Of a stretch of DNA of 64,000 nucleotides, positions 47,961 through 58,222 are shown in pieces (positions within the stretch are counted from its first letter, which is position 1; each line of letters opens with the position of its first letter). The DNA lies in the NCBI GenBank assembly GCA_030765045.1, contig CM060974.1:49166839-49230838 (forward strand), given 5' to 3'. This DNA is from Tenodera sinensis (Eukaryota; Arthropoda; Insecta; Mantodea; Mantidae). The notes below the pieces were generated by a model that was given only the letters and a program-made list of their open reading frames with translations, did not search any database and was not told the origin of the DNA. A program made the translations under genes and the position numbers.

Positions 47961-48077
47961 TAGACTAGGATCACTTGATCGGTAGGTATCACTTTAATTC
48001 GCCCTTCTGAGTGAGTGCAGCACTCACTCAGAAGGGCGAATTAAAGTGATACCTACCGATCAAGTGATCCTAGTCTA
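47961..48077. repeat. Perfect palindrome, 58-bp arms, 1-nt centre
   Basis: Arms 47961-48018 and 48020-48077 are exact reverse complements by direct reading, with a single A at 48019. Directly upstream is the 16-bp palindrome CCTAGCCTAGGCTAGG at 47941-47956. No coding content. Confidence 0.95.
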
Positions 48078-48639
48078 CAGCTTATCCGCTTTGTTCCAGG
48101 ATGCCCATTCTTCAGTGGAATACTTGTAACATATGGCTCTTTACCACTTGAAGCCCGAGAAAATCTTAAATATGTTCGTTGCCAGGAAAGCTTCAGATCG
48201 TATTTTGAAAATATTGATGTTTACTTCTTGTTTGTTGCTATGATATTGTCGTGCCAAAGGTTCCAAATCAAGTTGGATCCTTGTCAACAGGGATAAGGAA
48301 AATATGTCTCGAGAACCTTTTACTTTAACTTATGCCAAATGCTCATTATAATTACGTAAATATCAGCTGTATTTCACTGAAATTGAATACGTATAACTGA
48401 ATTACATATAAATTCATTATGTATAAACCAGGTTCTGTTAACACATTTCTAAATTACATTTTGCTGGGACCTACAAAAATGTATGTATAAATGTGAAGTA
48501 TGTAGAATTGGGTTACGTATAAAGCAGGTTCAACTGTACTTTTGTTCACTTTTCTAGAATGCTTTGGTTTGTCTTTTTGATTTTCATTATTTTCAGTCAG
48601 CATAGTTCAATAAAAATATTTAATGCTAAGACACACACA
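48078..48639. other. Unassigned sequence
   Basis: No gene or repeat recognised. Confidence 0.4.
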
Positions 48640-49235
48640 CACACATGCATGTAATAATTATCACCAAATGTTGTGTTCCTAAACACGAGTGTAATAGGGG
48701 CACGACATGTAACTACTGACATGGAGCTATCATTTTTAAGCACACTTAAAAAGCATCTGTCTGGGCCGGATTTGAACATGCTCTCTTGGAGGTATTTTCT
48801 AAAGTTTTCCTTATCCTGAGAAGATGAATGAGGTAGCTTTAAGTAGCTCTATGGACCTTGGGCTCATTTGAGCATCATTTTAAACATTTCATTCATTTAC
48901 AGTCTGATATGACTCTACGTTGGAGAACGTTAACACACATACAAAAAAGAATACATGTAATAATTATTGCTAAACTTTGTGTTTGTAAACACCAGTGTAA
49001 TACTGACACTACCTAATAAATATCACTGAATTGTGTTCATAAACATGAGTACATGCAATACACATGCAATAATTATCACTGAGTTTTGTGTTTGTAAATG
49101 TGAGCATAATAACAAAACTAGAAGTAATAAGTATCCCTGAATTTTGTGTACATAAATGTAAGCATAATACTGACACAACATATAATTATCCCTGGATTTT
49201 GTGTTTATAAATGCGGGCACAATATTGACACTTCA
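48640..49235 (+). repeat. Degenerate minisatellite, about 60-bp unit
   Basis: About five to six units containing variants of AATAATTATCACTGAATTTTG, TGTTTGTAAAC and GTAATACTGACAC. A chimeric SINE fragment interrupts it at 48716-48920. Confidence 0.8.
48716..48920. repeat. Chimeric SINE fragment (family 2 joined to family 3)
   Basis: 48716-48785 matches the minus strand of family 2 (GCACACTTAAAAAGCATC, GGGCCGGATTTGAAC). 48786-48920 matches the family 3 body in plus orientation (TATCCTGAGAAGATGAAT, GGGCTCATTTGAGCATC). Confidence 0.75.
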
Positions 49236-49739
49236 TGAAGTAAACAGTGCGCGCCAAACAAGTAAAAAACAAATGAAACACAATAGCACACTATTAGCAT
49301 CAAATAAAGATTCCTGGAAAGCAATTCGGTCACTGTACTAATTGAAAACGTGTGGTGTTTAATGTTATTTCTGCAATCGTGCAAGTGCATTTGTCATTGT
49401 TATGGAAATGGTGTGAGGAAATTTGTGTCTAATTAGGGCCTTCAGAGGTGGCTATGGGACCAGAGGAACAGATTAAACCCCTTCCTACTCCAGGCAACAG
49501 TTTTAAGAGTACATGGCCAGGAAATGTCAATCACCAACGGTATTCTCTCCCCCCTGCACCAACTAAGTGTGCCAACTTTGGACTAAAATACATGACTGTC
49601 TGCTATAAAACAGTACTAATATAACTAAAAGAATTACAGGAGTAGTAAAAACCAAAATGTGGCATAATTTCTACCAGAGTTATCATTATTATTACTATAT
49701 ACTACTACTACTACTTCACATTTCATCACGCATTCAGTA
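49236..49739. other. Unassigned sequence
   Basis: Nothing recognised; short TAC-rich tract near 49700. Confidence 0.4.
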
Positions 49740-50270
49740 TCACCACTTGGATGTGAGAATATTTTGTTAGTCCCACTCGGAAGTGTGCACGAATTCTTAC
49801 GAAATTTGCCGAAGTTGCCGTGTTATTTCAATGTTAATTCAGCGCTGCCAACATCACTATTTCTCCATTAATTTGTTGCCAATCTACACCGACTGTTGGG
49901 GAGGATATGCTGGGCTAATGGCTGAGGTTTTGCTGCAAATCTAACAGTGAATGCCCTAGGGTGAGGCCTACAGTCCCCCCTCAGTGTCTTCCCAGCACAT
50001 GGGATGGATTTTTTCTCCACTCGAAAATAAAAAAACCAAGCCAGCATTTCGTGGACCCAGTAACAAGTGCACACAAAATAGTATGGAGTCGAGCTGGTGA
50101 TATATCCGTGGGAGCAAGATGTGAAAAAAATCTGATGTGTTGTACCCACGACTTTCTCTAGTCTTGTAGAAATGAAACTTAAATACCAACTTAGGGCTTT
50201 TAACCGACTTTTCGCTTTTGAATTATGCTGTCCACACACACACACACGCACGCGCACCCACCCACCCACC

Positions 50271-50319
<49 letters not shown>

Positions 50320-50560
50320 CTTGTTCTAAAAATTCTTTTTTTGCAATCAGGGGGCCTCAAAACATATATTTCCGGTGAAATCACAACATCGAACGAGTGC
50401 ATTTGTGTTTAGTGTGTTGGAAAGAACAACTATACAAGGTAACTAGAGAAAGAACTATATAGTGTGGTTGAAAAAGCAATGTTGGGCAATCTAGTGTTGA
50501 TTCTGCTAATTACTGTCGGCGCATGCGCAGTAAGTACCTTTGTACTTACTTATTGAGGGT
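49740..50560. mobile_element. Merlin-like element, divergent copy 3
   Basis: Left part TAGTCCCACTCGGAAGTGTG ... GTTGCCGTGTT matches the start of the elements at 51930-54011. The right part (GAGTGCATTTGTGTTTA, CAATGTTGG, GGCGCATGCGCAGTAAGTA) matches their other end. Contains the CA microsatellite 50232-50316 within the dispersed repeat 50145-50400 (-). Ends are eroded. Confidence 0.55.
50232..50316. repeat. (CA)n/(CCCA)n microsatellite
   Basis: Direct reading. It sits at the same point of the dispersed repeat as the TG tract at 23109-23196. Confidence 0.95.
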
Positions 50561-52249
50561 CACACTTAGATTGCGGAATTGGAAACACGAGTCAGTAGTC
50601 ATGACCTCCTTAATCTAGAGGGTCCTGCAGGAGTCGTAGTAGTCTCCTGCCCTAACAAGAGTTGGCGCTGGTGGCACTGCTAGACCCGAAGAAAAATCTG
50701 ATTGGCTGATTCAAGTTTTGTAACGGAATGAACGTTCTGGAAGCCTGAGCCATATTGCCTGTTGGTAAAATAAGTTTTTCGTCGCAAAAAGATCTTCGAC
50801 AGAGAGGTAATTAAACATTTGCATTATTTTTACTTAATAGATGTGTGTTTAATATTGGTATTTTCTATTAATGTTGGTGAAATACATAGCAATTAGGTGT
50901 AAGATGCTTTTAACAGGTTATTGTTAGCGGAAGTGTTTACATACATATTGTATTTTATTGATAGTTGTATTCATTTTTATTTAATTTTCAACCACGCAGA
51001 AAGTGGGATATGCATAGGATATATTCCTTGCAGTATTGCGGTGTAAATCTCCAGTGGAAACTAAAGTTAGAATCTGAAGGTACGTTATTTATTTTCAATA
51101 AGTTTTAAGAGCTGCTTACTGTACCAGTGATATTGGATGAAGGTAGTGTATTTGCCAAAACGTTTATCATAGCTTTTCGCGCACATATGGCGTTACTTGC
51201 ATCCATTTGTTGCACAAGTTGTAAAATACATAATTGGCCTTCCCTTAGATGTGGAATAGTAATCAAAATTGCAGGATATTATAAGAAATGTGTATTTTTA
51301 AAAAAAAAGTGCACATTGCTTGTTGTGCAAAGTAATAGGCACATGATGTTTTGACTAAGATGAGGTTTTGTGAAATATGTATACTGTGTATTCGATTAGA
51401 CGAGAAGTCAAGGAATGGTATAGAGCGTTCAAGCAATAGCGAAGTAGTGCATAAATGCATGAAATAGCATGAGAACAGGGATGTAACCTAGAAAATATAT
51501 TAGTGGTCCATGAGAAACAAATGAATTCCAATGCACAATATGAACCTCCACTTTGCTAACGATATGCTGATGGATAATATGCATTCTCGTTCTGGTTTCC
51601 ATTACCGTGTGGTTGTTAACCAGGCTTAATTCATACCAGTATTTGTACATTAAACATTTTCTAATAAATATAATACCCTTTTCTTTATATTCTTCAGTTC
51701 TCTTAAGTAACACCACTTCAATTATTTTAAATTATATTAATAAGCAAATGCAGCAATAACACTACCACATCAGAAAATACAAATGGATGCAACAAACTGT
51801 GGATAATAGAAATCGTGCTCATTATAACCTATTTCAACAAATACAGAATTGTTATATGAAACAATGAACAGTCATTGACATTGTCTTCAAGTGTTGAGTG
51901 TTCTGTTATTTGCCAAACCAAACCAAATTGGCTCATGTTTAGAACAGCTCACTTTCCACATGCCAGCCACTTACTTACTGCGCATGCGGCGACAGTAGTT
52001 TCACAATCGCCCACTAGATTTCACTGCATGACTAGCAGACGATTTTCACATCTGCCAACATTGCTTTTTACACTACACTAGCTTTCGTTGCCAACACATT
52101 AAACACAAATGCACTCACTCGCGTCGTTGCCGCCACAGACATACACCGCCATCGCCTAGCGCAACCCCATACTATTGTTGTGGATTCTGTACATTATTTT
52201 TTTGCTCATTGTGTACATTATTTTCTCTTGCTCACACAGATCCGATACG

Positions 52250-52954
52250 CTGGCTCGATCTTTATTATTATATTATTTTATTATATTATTATTTGTATTA
52301 TATTATTATTTTTTTAAATTTATTTATTAGGAGGAAACAAAAAAACAAATCCTGAAGTTTACATTGAATTTAAACATATAAACATTAACTTTGCGTGCCT
52401 TGATGATTTTCTTGTGATATTGTTGATCACCCAAAGCTAGCTGAAGGTTCTCAGGAACCTTATGATGATGATTATTATTACATTAATATTATATATTATT
52501 ATTTATATATAATACTATATATTATACTTATGTTTATTATATTTATATTATAATATATTAATATTATTATATTTTTATTATGTTTATTATTTATCGTTCT
52601 TTTTTATTTTATATTATTATTTTATTATATAATGCTATTATATTTATTATATTGTCATATTTTTATTATGTTTACTATTTATCGTTCTGTTTTGTTTATC
52701 TATTTTATTTTATATTATTATTTTTAATGTTATTAGATTTATATTATATATTATATTTATTATATTATTATATTTATATTATTATTTATCGTTCTTTTTT
52801 ATTTATTTTATATTATATTATTTTATTGTATTTTTATTTAATATTATTATATTATATATTATTTATATATATTATATTTCTTAGTATTATATTATTATAT
52901 TTATATTATTTTTATTAATTATCGTTCTTTTTTATTTATTTTTATTTATTGATT

Positions 52955-53033
<79 letters not shown>

Positions 53034-53037
53034 TTTT
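52250..53037. repeat. TTAT-rich low-complexity tract ending in (TTTA)n
   Basis: Almost only A and T; pure TTTA units at 52950-53036. Open frames here are artefacts. Confidence 0.95.
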
Positions 53038-53366
53038 TCCCTGTATAGCATGCGAGTCCTCAGCAGGCCCTCCTCGTAGAGAAATTGCATGCATGCCCCT
53101 TCATTTAAGCACAGAGGCGCCAAATCCAATATACTGATAAACCTAGCCATTGCGCTACTTGCTTCTAGGAAGGTCAACAGCATACTGCCGACTCCCGCAA
53201 AAACATTCAAACTTACTATTGGTAACAAACTCCTAGGGACATTCTGCTGTTGGCAGCGCTGCATTAACACAGCAACTTGGGCAACTTTCGTGACCATTCG
53301 TACACACTGCCGAGTGGGACTTTGCCGAAATTCTGACCAAGTGCTTGCGTAAGCTGTTCTAAACAA
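53031..53366 (-). pseudogene. Merlin/ISXO2-like transposase N-terminus, copy in element 1
   Basis: 111 codons on the minus strand that parallel the frame in element 2 from YASTWSEF to LLRTRM, then run into the simple-repeat tract. The catalytic domain is absent. Partner and family reasoning are given at 53439-53912. Confidence 0.5.
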
Positions 53367-53424
53367 TATCCACCAAATTTACATAAATGAATTTATATGT
53401 GCATTAACATATGATTGATATTTT

Positions 53425-54011
53425 GGATATTGTTTAGATTAGGTTATGCGAGCACTTGGTCAGAATTTTGGCAAAGTCCCACTCGGCAGTGTGTACGAAT
53501 GGTCACGAAAGTTGCCGAAGTTGCTGTGTTAATGCAGAGCTGCCAACAGCAGAATGTCCCTAGGAGTTTGTTGCCAATGGTAAGTTTGAATGTTTTTGCG
53601 GGACCCGGCAGAATGCTGCTGACCTTCTTAGGAGCAAGTAGTACAATGGATCGCTTTATCAGTATATTAGATCTAGCGCCTCTGTGTTATAATGAGGAGG
53701 AATGCATGCAATTTCTTTACGACGAGGGCCTGCTGAGGACTCGAATGCTATGCAGGGAATATGATACCGTGCTACACCCCGTGAGTAGAAGGGGTAAAAA
53801 GTTCCAGTTTTTTTCCTGCAGGAGGGGTCACCCCGAACAGTTTTTGGAGTCCGTAGCCAAAGGTACCTGGTTCGCAAACACCAGAATACCACCAGCCCGC
53901 AGCGAAACCTAGTGGGCGATTCTGAAACTACTGTCGATGCATGCGCAGTAAGTAATTTCGGACTTAGATTCTGGCTGGCAAGTGGCAAGTAACCTAATCT
54001 AAACATGAGCC
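53425..54011 (+). mobile_element. Merlin-like DNA transposon 2
   Basis: Same ends as element 1 (starts GGATATTGTTTAGATTAG, ends CTAATCTAAACATGAGCC), opposite orientation, 587 bp. A clear 8-bp duplication is not visible. The left arm shows the pre-insertion sequence (TTGATATTTTAATGAATG in reverse). Confidence 0.75.
53439..53912 (+). pseudogene. Merlin/ISXO2-like transposase N-terminal fragment
   Basis: About 158 codons. The part FISILDLAPLCYNEEECMQF, then GLLRTRMLC, then FFSCRR and VAKGTWFANTRIP resembles the N-terminal zinc-ribbon region of ISXO2/Merlin transposases. In these, a short helix and G-L-L are followed by Cys pairs and an S-x-R-x-G-T-x-F block. Only some of the expected Cys are present, and the DDE domain is missing, so the element is non-autonomous. 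The 8-bp duplication of the sister element supports the Merlin group. An alternative is a different superfamily with a similar zinc ribbon. The first ATG (53415) lies outside the element. Confidence 0.5.
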
Positions 54012-55167
54012 TTTGATGAATGCCTATAAAACAAGATAATCTTACCCTTGATATCTAACTCTCAAGTGGTATTTTCCAAACCGTTAACCGAATTATGTGT
54101 TTAATAGAGCATACTGATATTATAATAATATTGGCTAAAGTTGTCACGGGAGTGTTAAGATTGCAAACCTGAGACTTTTGATAGAAAATTTATTACTTGC
54201 TAGATAATCATATTTACAACTGCTGAAATTGTTTATAACTAAGCTTAGTAGGTGAGCTACAAAAAGGATGAAGTTGTGCACGTTTTGTCTGAACAGCAGA
54301 CAGAACTGGTTCCACACACTGTGCACTCTGTCACATGACTACAAATGCAGATAACTTGATTCGTCTTGAATGTAGCTCGACTACTAAGTCTAATTATAAT
54401 CCATCTAAAATTATCCATATTTTAAATGCAAATTGGAGAATGGCCTAGCCCTTCTTTATCCAGGTCACTTTCATTACTTACACTTTAGTTATACATAAAT
54501 GTTGCTATTCGTTGCATTGTTTTTTGTTTATTTCTAGGATATGTATGGTGGAAAGTTGGAGTTAAAGGTATTCCTGTGATTGTGGGTGTATAACTTCGCA
54601 AGCTGTGCCTTTTTGGTGTCCAGTGCTGGTGCTGAATATAGAGTGAAATGGTGTGAAAGTGTTAAATGAAGTGAAACTGTTAGAGGACATTTATTGCCAT
54701 GCTAATAATGACCTAGTGAATGACAAAACAGGCGTTTGCATATGGAGCAATACAGTGTTGTATATAATGTATGCCGAAACCTCTTTGTGAGGTTATTTGT
54801 GCTTGTTACGCAAATATGTCAAATTGTGTTATGCTATCGGAATGCTAGAAGGAATAAATAAAAGTGTCAAACGTGTGTAATTGTTCCCATTTCCCTGTCA
54901 AATAGCACATCCTAATGTTTGGTTGCAAGTTTACACCAAAAATTTGTGGCAGCTCATTAAAGTATGACATTTTACTTTATGCCATGCAGAGTAATGAGTG
55001 GCAGCATCAGAATTGAAGAAGAAAGAGTTTGTTGTTGCTATTAAGAAAACTAGTCATTTGAACCTGCAACCATTACAGAACACATTGATTTTCATAAAAG
55101 CTATTGATGTACAGACTATTGGACAATTTTAATAAAAAGAAGTTATAACAAATAAACTGTTTTTATA

Positions 55168-55440
55168 GGTGCTTAGTTGTCAGTCTTAACTGGTCATATG
55201 TCCTAATGCCATATTGCTTCCGATGACGCCCAAAGTTTAATACGCGAGCTTCCATAGCTGTGATTGCGGTTTTTAAGATTGTCGCATTTATTAAAGCAAA
55301 GGTTAATTTGCGTGAGCTTTAATATGCATCAATCTTAAAAAGTAATGACAACTAAGGAAGCTCACGTGTTAAACTTGACGCGCAAGTGTAGCAATATGGC
55401 GTTAGGGCATATGATCAGCTGAGGCTGACAGGTAAGCAGG
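55168..55440. mobile_element. MITE, 273 bp, about 105-bp imperfect TIRs
   Basis: The left half (GTTGTCAGTCTTAACTGGTC, ATGCCATATTGCTTCC, GCGAGCTTCC) folds on the right half (GGAAGCTCACG, GCAATATGGCGTTAG, GATCAGCTGAGGCTGAC). TA at 55166-55167 and 55441-55442. No ORF. Confidence 0.82.
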
Positions 55441-55775
55441 TATGAAAAATACAGCCGTAAGAGCTACCGGTAGCGTGAGGATTCGGGAGCGCGATTTCTC
55501 ATACTTTAGTTCAATACTGCCCCACTTGGAGCGCTCTTTTGTTGACACATTTTTAACACGTAGGTTTCGTTCTTCCTACTAGAGTGTTCTGTGCTTTGTA
55601 CGTAAAGTGCTTCGGGGCAGAATCTATAGTCATACTCTATTCTGGTCAGTGATGCCCATTTAGTTGTTTTTAATCTAAAACTGGTCTTTTTGGAAATATG
55701 TTTAGTTGGCAAAATTTATAAATTTAACATTGCTAGTACAGGGTTAACCGTCAAATCGGGTTGCTAAGCAACATT

Positions 55776-56328
55776 TCTACCCTTCACGGGATGTAGTCAA
55801 TTACTTCGTGGGAGTAGGATCACGAAACGGGGAAACGGCAGGACCTTTTCGGTCAAAGGAGTGCCCCCCTTTTATAGAAATAAAATGTAAGATTTGGATC
55901 ATCACAATTTTAATAAATGATAATTACAAATGTTGTGGCTTGATGAAATAACAATTATATGTCTCTATGTTTTATCGGGTGATAAGAATTACCAGTGGAC
56001 GTTTACAATAAATATGAATGAAGTGAGTTGTACACATTTTCCAGCTATATACCAAGTTTACCTATTTGAAATCTGAATTATTGTCCGCATAAGTGACGAC
56101 TTAACCCCATAAACTCATTGCCCCATAGAAATAATTATATCACCAGATCGATCCCGCAGAGAGAGAGAAGAGCTACATACCTCTGGCGATTACCATCACG
56201 ACTGACTACTAGACACAGACTACCCCAGACTGCCCTCTCTCTCGCTCCCTCACGTAGGCTGCGCACGACGACAGCACTACCTATCGGGCCACCGCCGCCC
56301 TAAAAAAAATGAACGTGCAATCAGCACA
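55776..56328 (-). repeat. LTR (3' LTR of the minus-strand element), 553 bp
   Basis: Nearly identical to 57646-58222. Reads TGTGCTGATTG ... GGGTAGA on the minus strand. It lacks a 25-bp block present in the other LTR and differs by a few bases, so the insertion is young. Confidence 0.93.
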
Positions 56329-56330
56329 AT

Positions 56331-56346
56331 CACCCCCTCCCCCATC
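56331..56346 (-). other. Polypurine tract of the LTR element
   Basis: GGGGGAGGGGGTGAT on the minus strand, directly before the 3' LTR; expected plus-strand primer site. Confidence 0.75.
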
Positions 56347-56354
56347 TAACAACA

Positions 56355-57556
56355 TCACCTCACCAAATGCCCCTCCATTCCACACCTATAACAATTACGC
56401 GCCTCAGCCACATTGCGCCGAGGAGGCACCTCAACTGACGAAGGCAAACTCAATCGTGGTAAGATGGGGGGAGAGCGAATTATGTTGCAACCACGTACAC
56501 TATCGGCTTCATTAAGCTCGGCCAATGACGGCACCAAAGAGTCCAATTCACTAAAAGTAACGGGACGGCTGGTAAAGATCAAAGCTGAACGTGTCTCCCT
56601 AGTAAGTCCTGACAAAACGATGTCACACACCTGTTGCTCACTATCAGGCAGCAGCAATACACGTGCATAATGCTTAACCCTCTCCACATATTCCAAAAAT
56701 GATTCCTGAAACCCCTGCGGCCTCAAGTAATTTTGTTGAATTATGGCCATTAGCGCCCTACGACGGACAAAACATCGTAACACTTCCTCATGTAAAGCAC
56801 GTATGGGGTGCGTAGCCTGCTTAGATCGATCCAAAATAGTGAGAGCCATGCCCTTAACCTTGCTAGCAATTGCCTGTAGGAACACAATTTGCGGCACGTC
56901 AGCCCTTTCAGCTATTTCACTCGCACGTACTAAAAATCTCAAAAAATGCACAGCCGTTGTAACATCTGTCACTACAAAATCAGGTTGGGATTGAACAAAT
57001 TCCTGTAGCGGGTGTAACAACTTAATCCGCTGATATGCCGATACCATTTCACTGCCCAGGGGTTTATCAATCTAGAAACTTCGGCAACCTGTTCGTTGGA
57101 TAGTTCGAGGCCGCCATCTTTGGACATTACCCCGTCCAAACTCTGATAAATAGACTGAAACCCTTCGCGTAACTGAGGCAACGAAGTTCCAAAAGAAAGG
57201 TCAGGAAAGTATTTCACGAGGTAGTCAAGTCTTCGAATATAATGGGTCACCCTCGCAGAAAGCCTTCTAAGCTGCTGTTTAGTGAGTGCCTTTCCCAAGT
57301 CAGAATCAGTAAACAACTCTTTAAATTCGACCAAAGCCTTCTCGCATTCACCCGGCGCGTCCTGCACCAACACATTATCAGCACTCAACCGTCTAATGGG
57401 GCAATCGTTCACCTTACGGAACTCTTCCAATGTGGTCGCAACATCCGCGGTCGGAATCAAAACTCCACCTCGTATAGCCAACTCAAAGTTTAGTTCACCT
57501 TTCCGTAGGAAGGCTGCGTCCACTACAGTAACCATTTTGTTAGTCTTCCAATCCAA
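56355..57556 (-). pseudogene. gag of a pol-less LTR retrotransposon, one frameshift
   Basis: Minus strand, two overlapping frames (57556-56972 and 57047-56355) that join at a C-run near 57050, so a one-base indel splits a gag of roughly 400 codons. The first part starts MDWKTNKMVTVVDAAF. The second has a helical, Arg-rich capsid-like region and ends in a zinc knuckle CYRCGMEGHLVR, where a TGA replaces the codon expected to give the last Cys. The polypurine tract follows at once, so protease, RT and integrase are entirely absent. The protein would package RNA into particles; the element can only move with help from a pol-bearing relative. Superfamily not settled. Confidence 0.82.
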
Positions 57557-57620
57557 ACCAAATTTTGAAAAGCCAAACTATCTTTCTAATAATCCCACTT
57601 ACGACTTTTTTGAAAAGTAA

Positions 57621-57636
57621 CCACGCTCTGCTACCA
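57621..57636 (-). promoter_or_regulatory. Primer-binding site, initiator tRNA-Met type
   Basis: TGGTAGCAGAGCGTGG on the minus strand, nine bases inside the 5' LTR. It complements the CTCTGCTACCA 3' end of eukaryotic initiator tRNA-Met and a T-arm CCACG. Confidence 0.85.
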
Positions 57637-57645
57637 GAGAATTGC

Positions 57646-58222
57646 TCTACCCTTCACGGGATGTAGTCAATTACTTCGTGGGAGTAGGATCACGAAACGG
57701 GGAAACGGCAGGACCTTTTCGGTCAAAGGAGTGCCCCCCTTTTATAGAAATAAAATGTAAGATTTGGATCAACACAATTTTAATAAATGATAATTACAAA
57801 TGTTGTGGCTTGATGAAATAACAATTATATGTCTCTATGTTTTATCGGGTGATAAGAATTACCAGTGGACGTTTACAATAAATATGAATGAAGTGAGTTG
57901 TACACATTTTCCAGCTATATACCAAGTTTACCTATTTGAAATCTGAATTATTGTCCGCATAAGTGACGACTTAACCCCATAAACTCATTGCCCCATAGAA
58001 ATAATTATATCACCAGATCGATCCCGCATAGTTACGGCGGTAGTAGAGAGCGAGAGAGAGAGAAGAGCTACATACCTCTGGCGATTACCATCACGACTGA
58101 CTACTAGACACAGACTACCCCAGACTGCCCTCTCTCTCGCTCCCTCACGTAGGCTGCGCACGACGACAGCACTACCTATCGGGCCAGCGCCGCCCTAAAA
58201 AAATGAACGTGCAATCAGCACA
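57646..58222 (-). repeat. LTR (5' LTR of the minus-strand element), 577 bp
   Basis: Direct repeat of 55776-56328 with an extra 25 bp near 58029-58053. Ends in TGTGCTGATT on the minus strand at 58222. No clear target duplication flanks the pair. Confidence 0.93.

Larger units (their letters stand above)
51930..53371 (-). mobile_element. Merlin-like DNA transposon 1 with 8-bp TSD
   Basis: Minus-strand orientation. Ends GGATATTGTTTAG (right, reverse complement) and GGCTCATGTTTAG (left) form short TIRs continuing AACAGCT. TSD ACCAAATT at 51922-51929 and 53372-53379. The left arm of the duplication shows the uninterrupted site. The interior is swollen by TATT-type simple repeats, 52250-53037. Confidence 0.8.
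50676..55035. repeat. Inverted duplication, right arm
   Basis: Reverse-orientation partner of 28746-30852. Longer because of two Merlin-like insertions (51930-53371, 53425-54011) and about 300 bp near 51360-51720. No coding sequence recognised. Confidence 0.9.

Noticed and set aside
47961..48077. Cloning-vector remnant, because the arms contain AATTCGCCCTT and AAGGGCGAATT
   Set aside because: Only 11 bases match a common cloning-site sequence and the bases on both sides do not match vector.
49868..50412. Open frames around the CA tract
   Set aside because: They cross a microsatellite inside a transposon relic and have no family similarity.
52580..53137. Membrane-like open frame in the 52.6-53.1 kb tract
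   Set aside because: Low-complexity A/T sequence gives Tyr, Ile, Leu and Phe runs in any frame.
55776..58222. Simple tandem duplication of host DNA
   Set aside because: The repeats flank a gag with a primer-binding site and a polypurine tract in the correct order, so they are LTRs.
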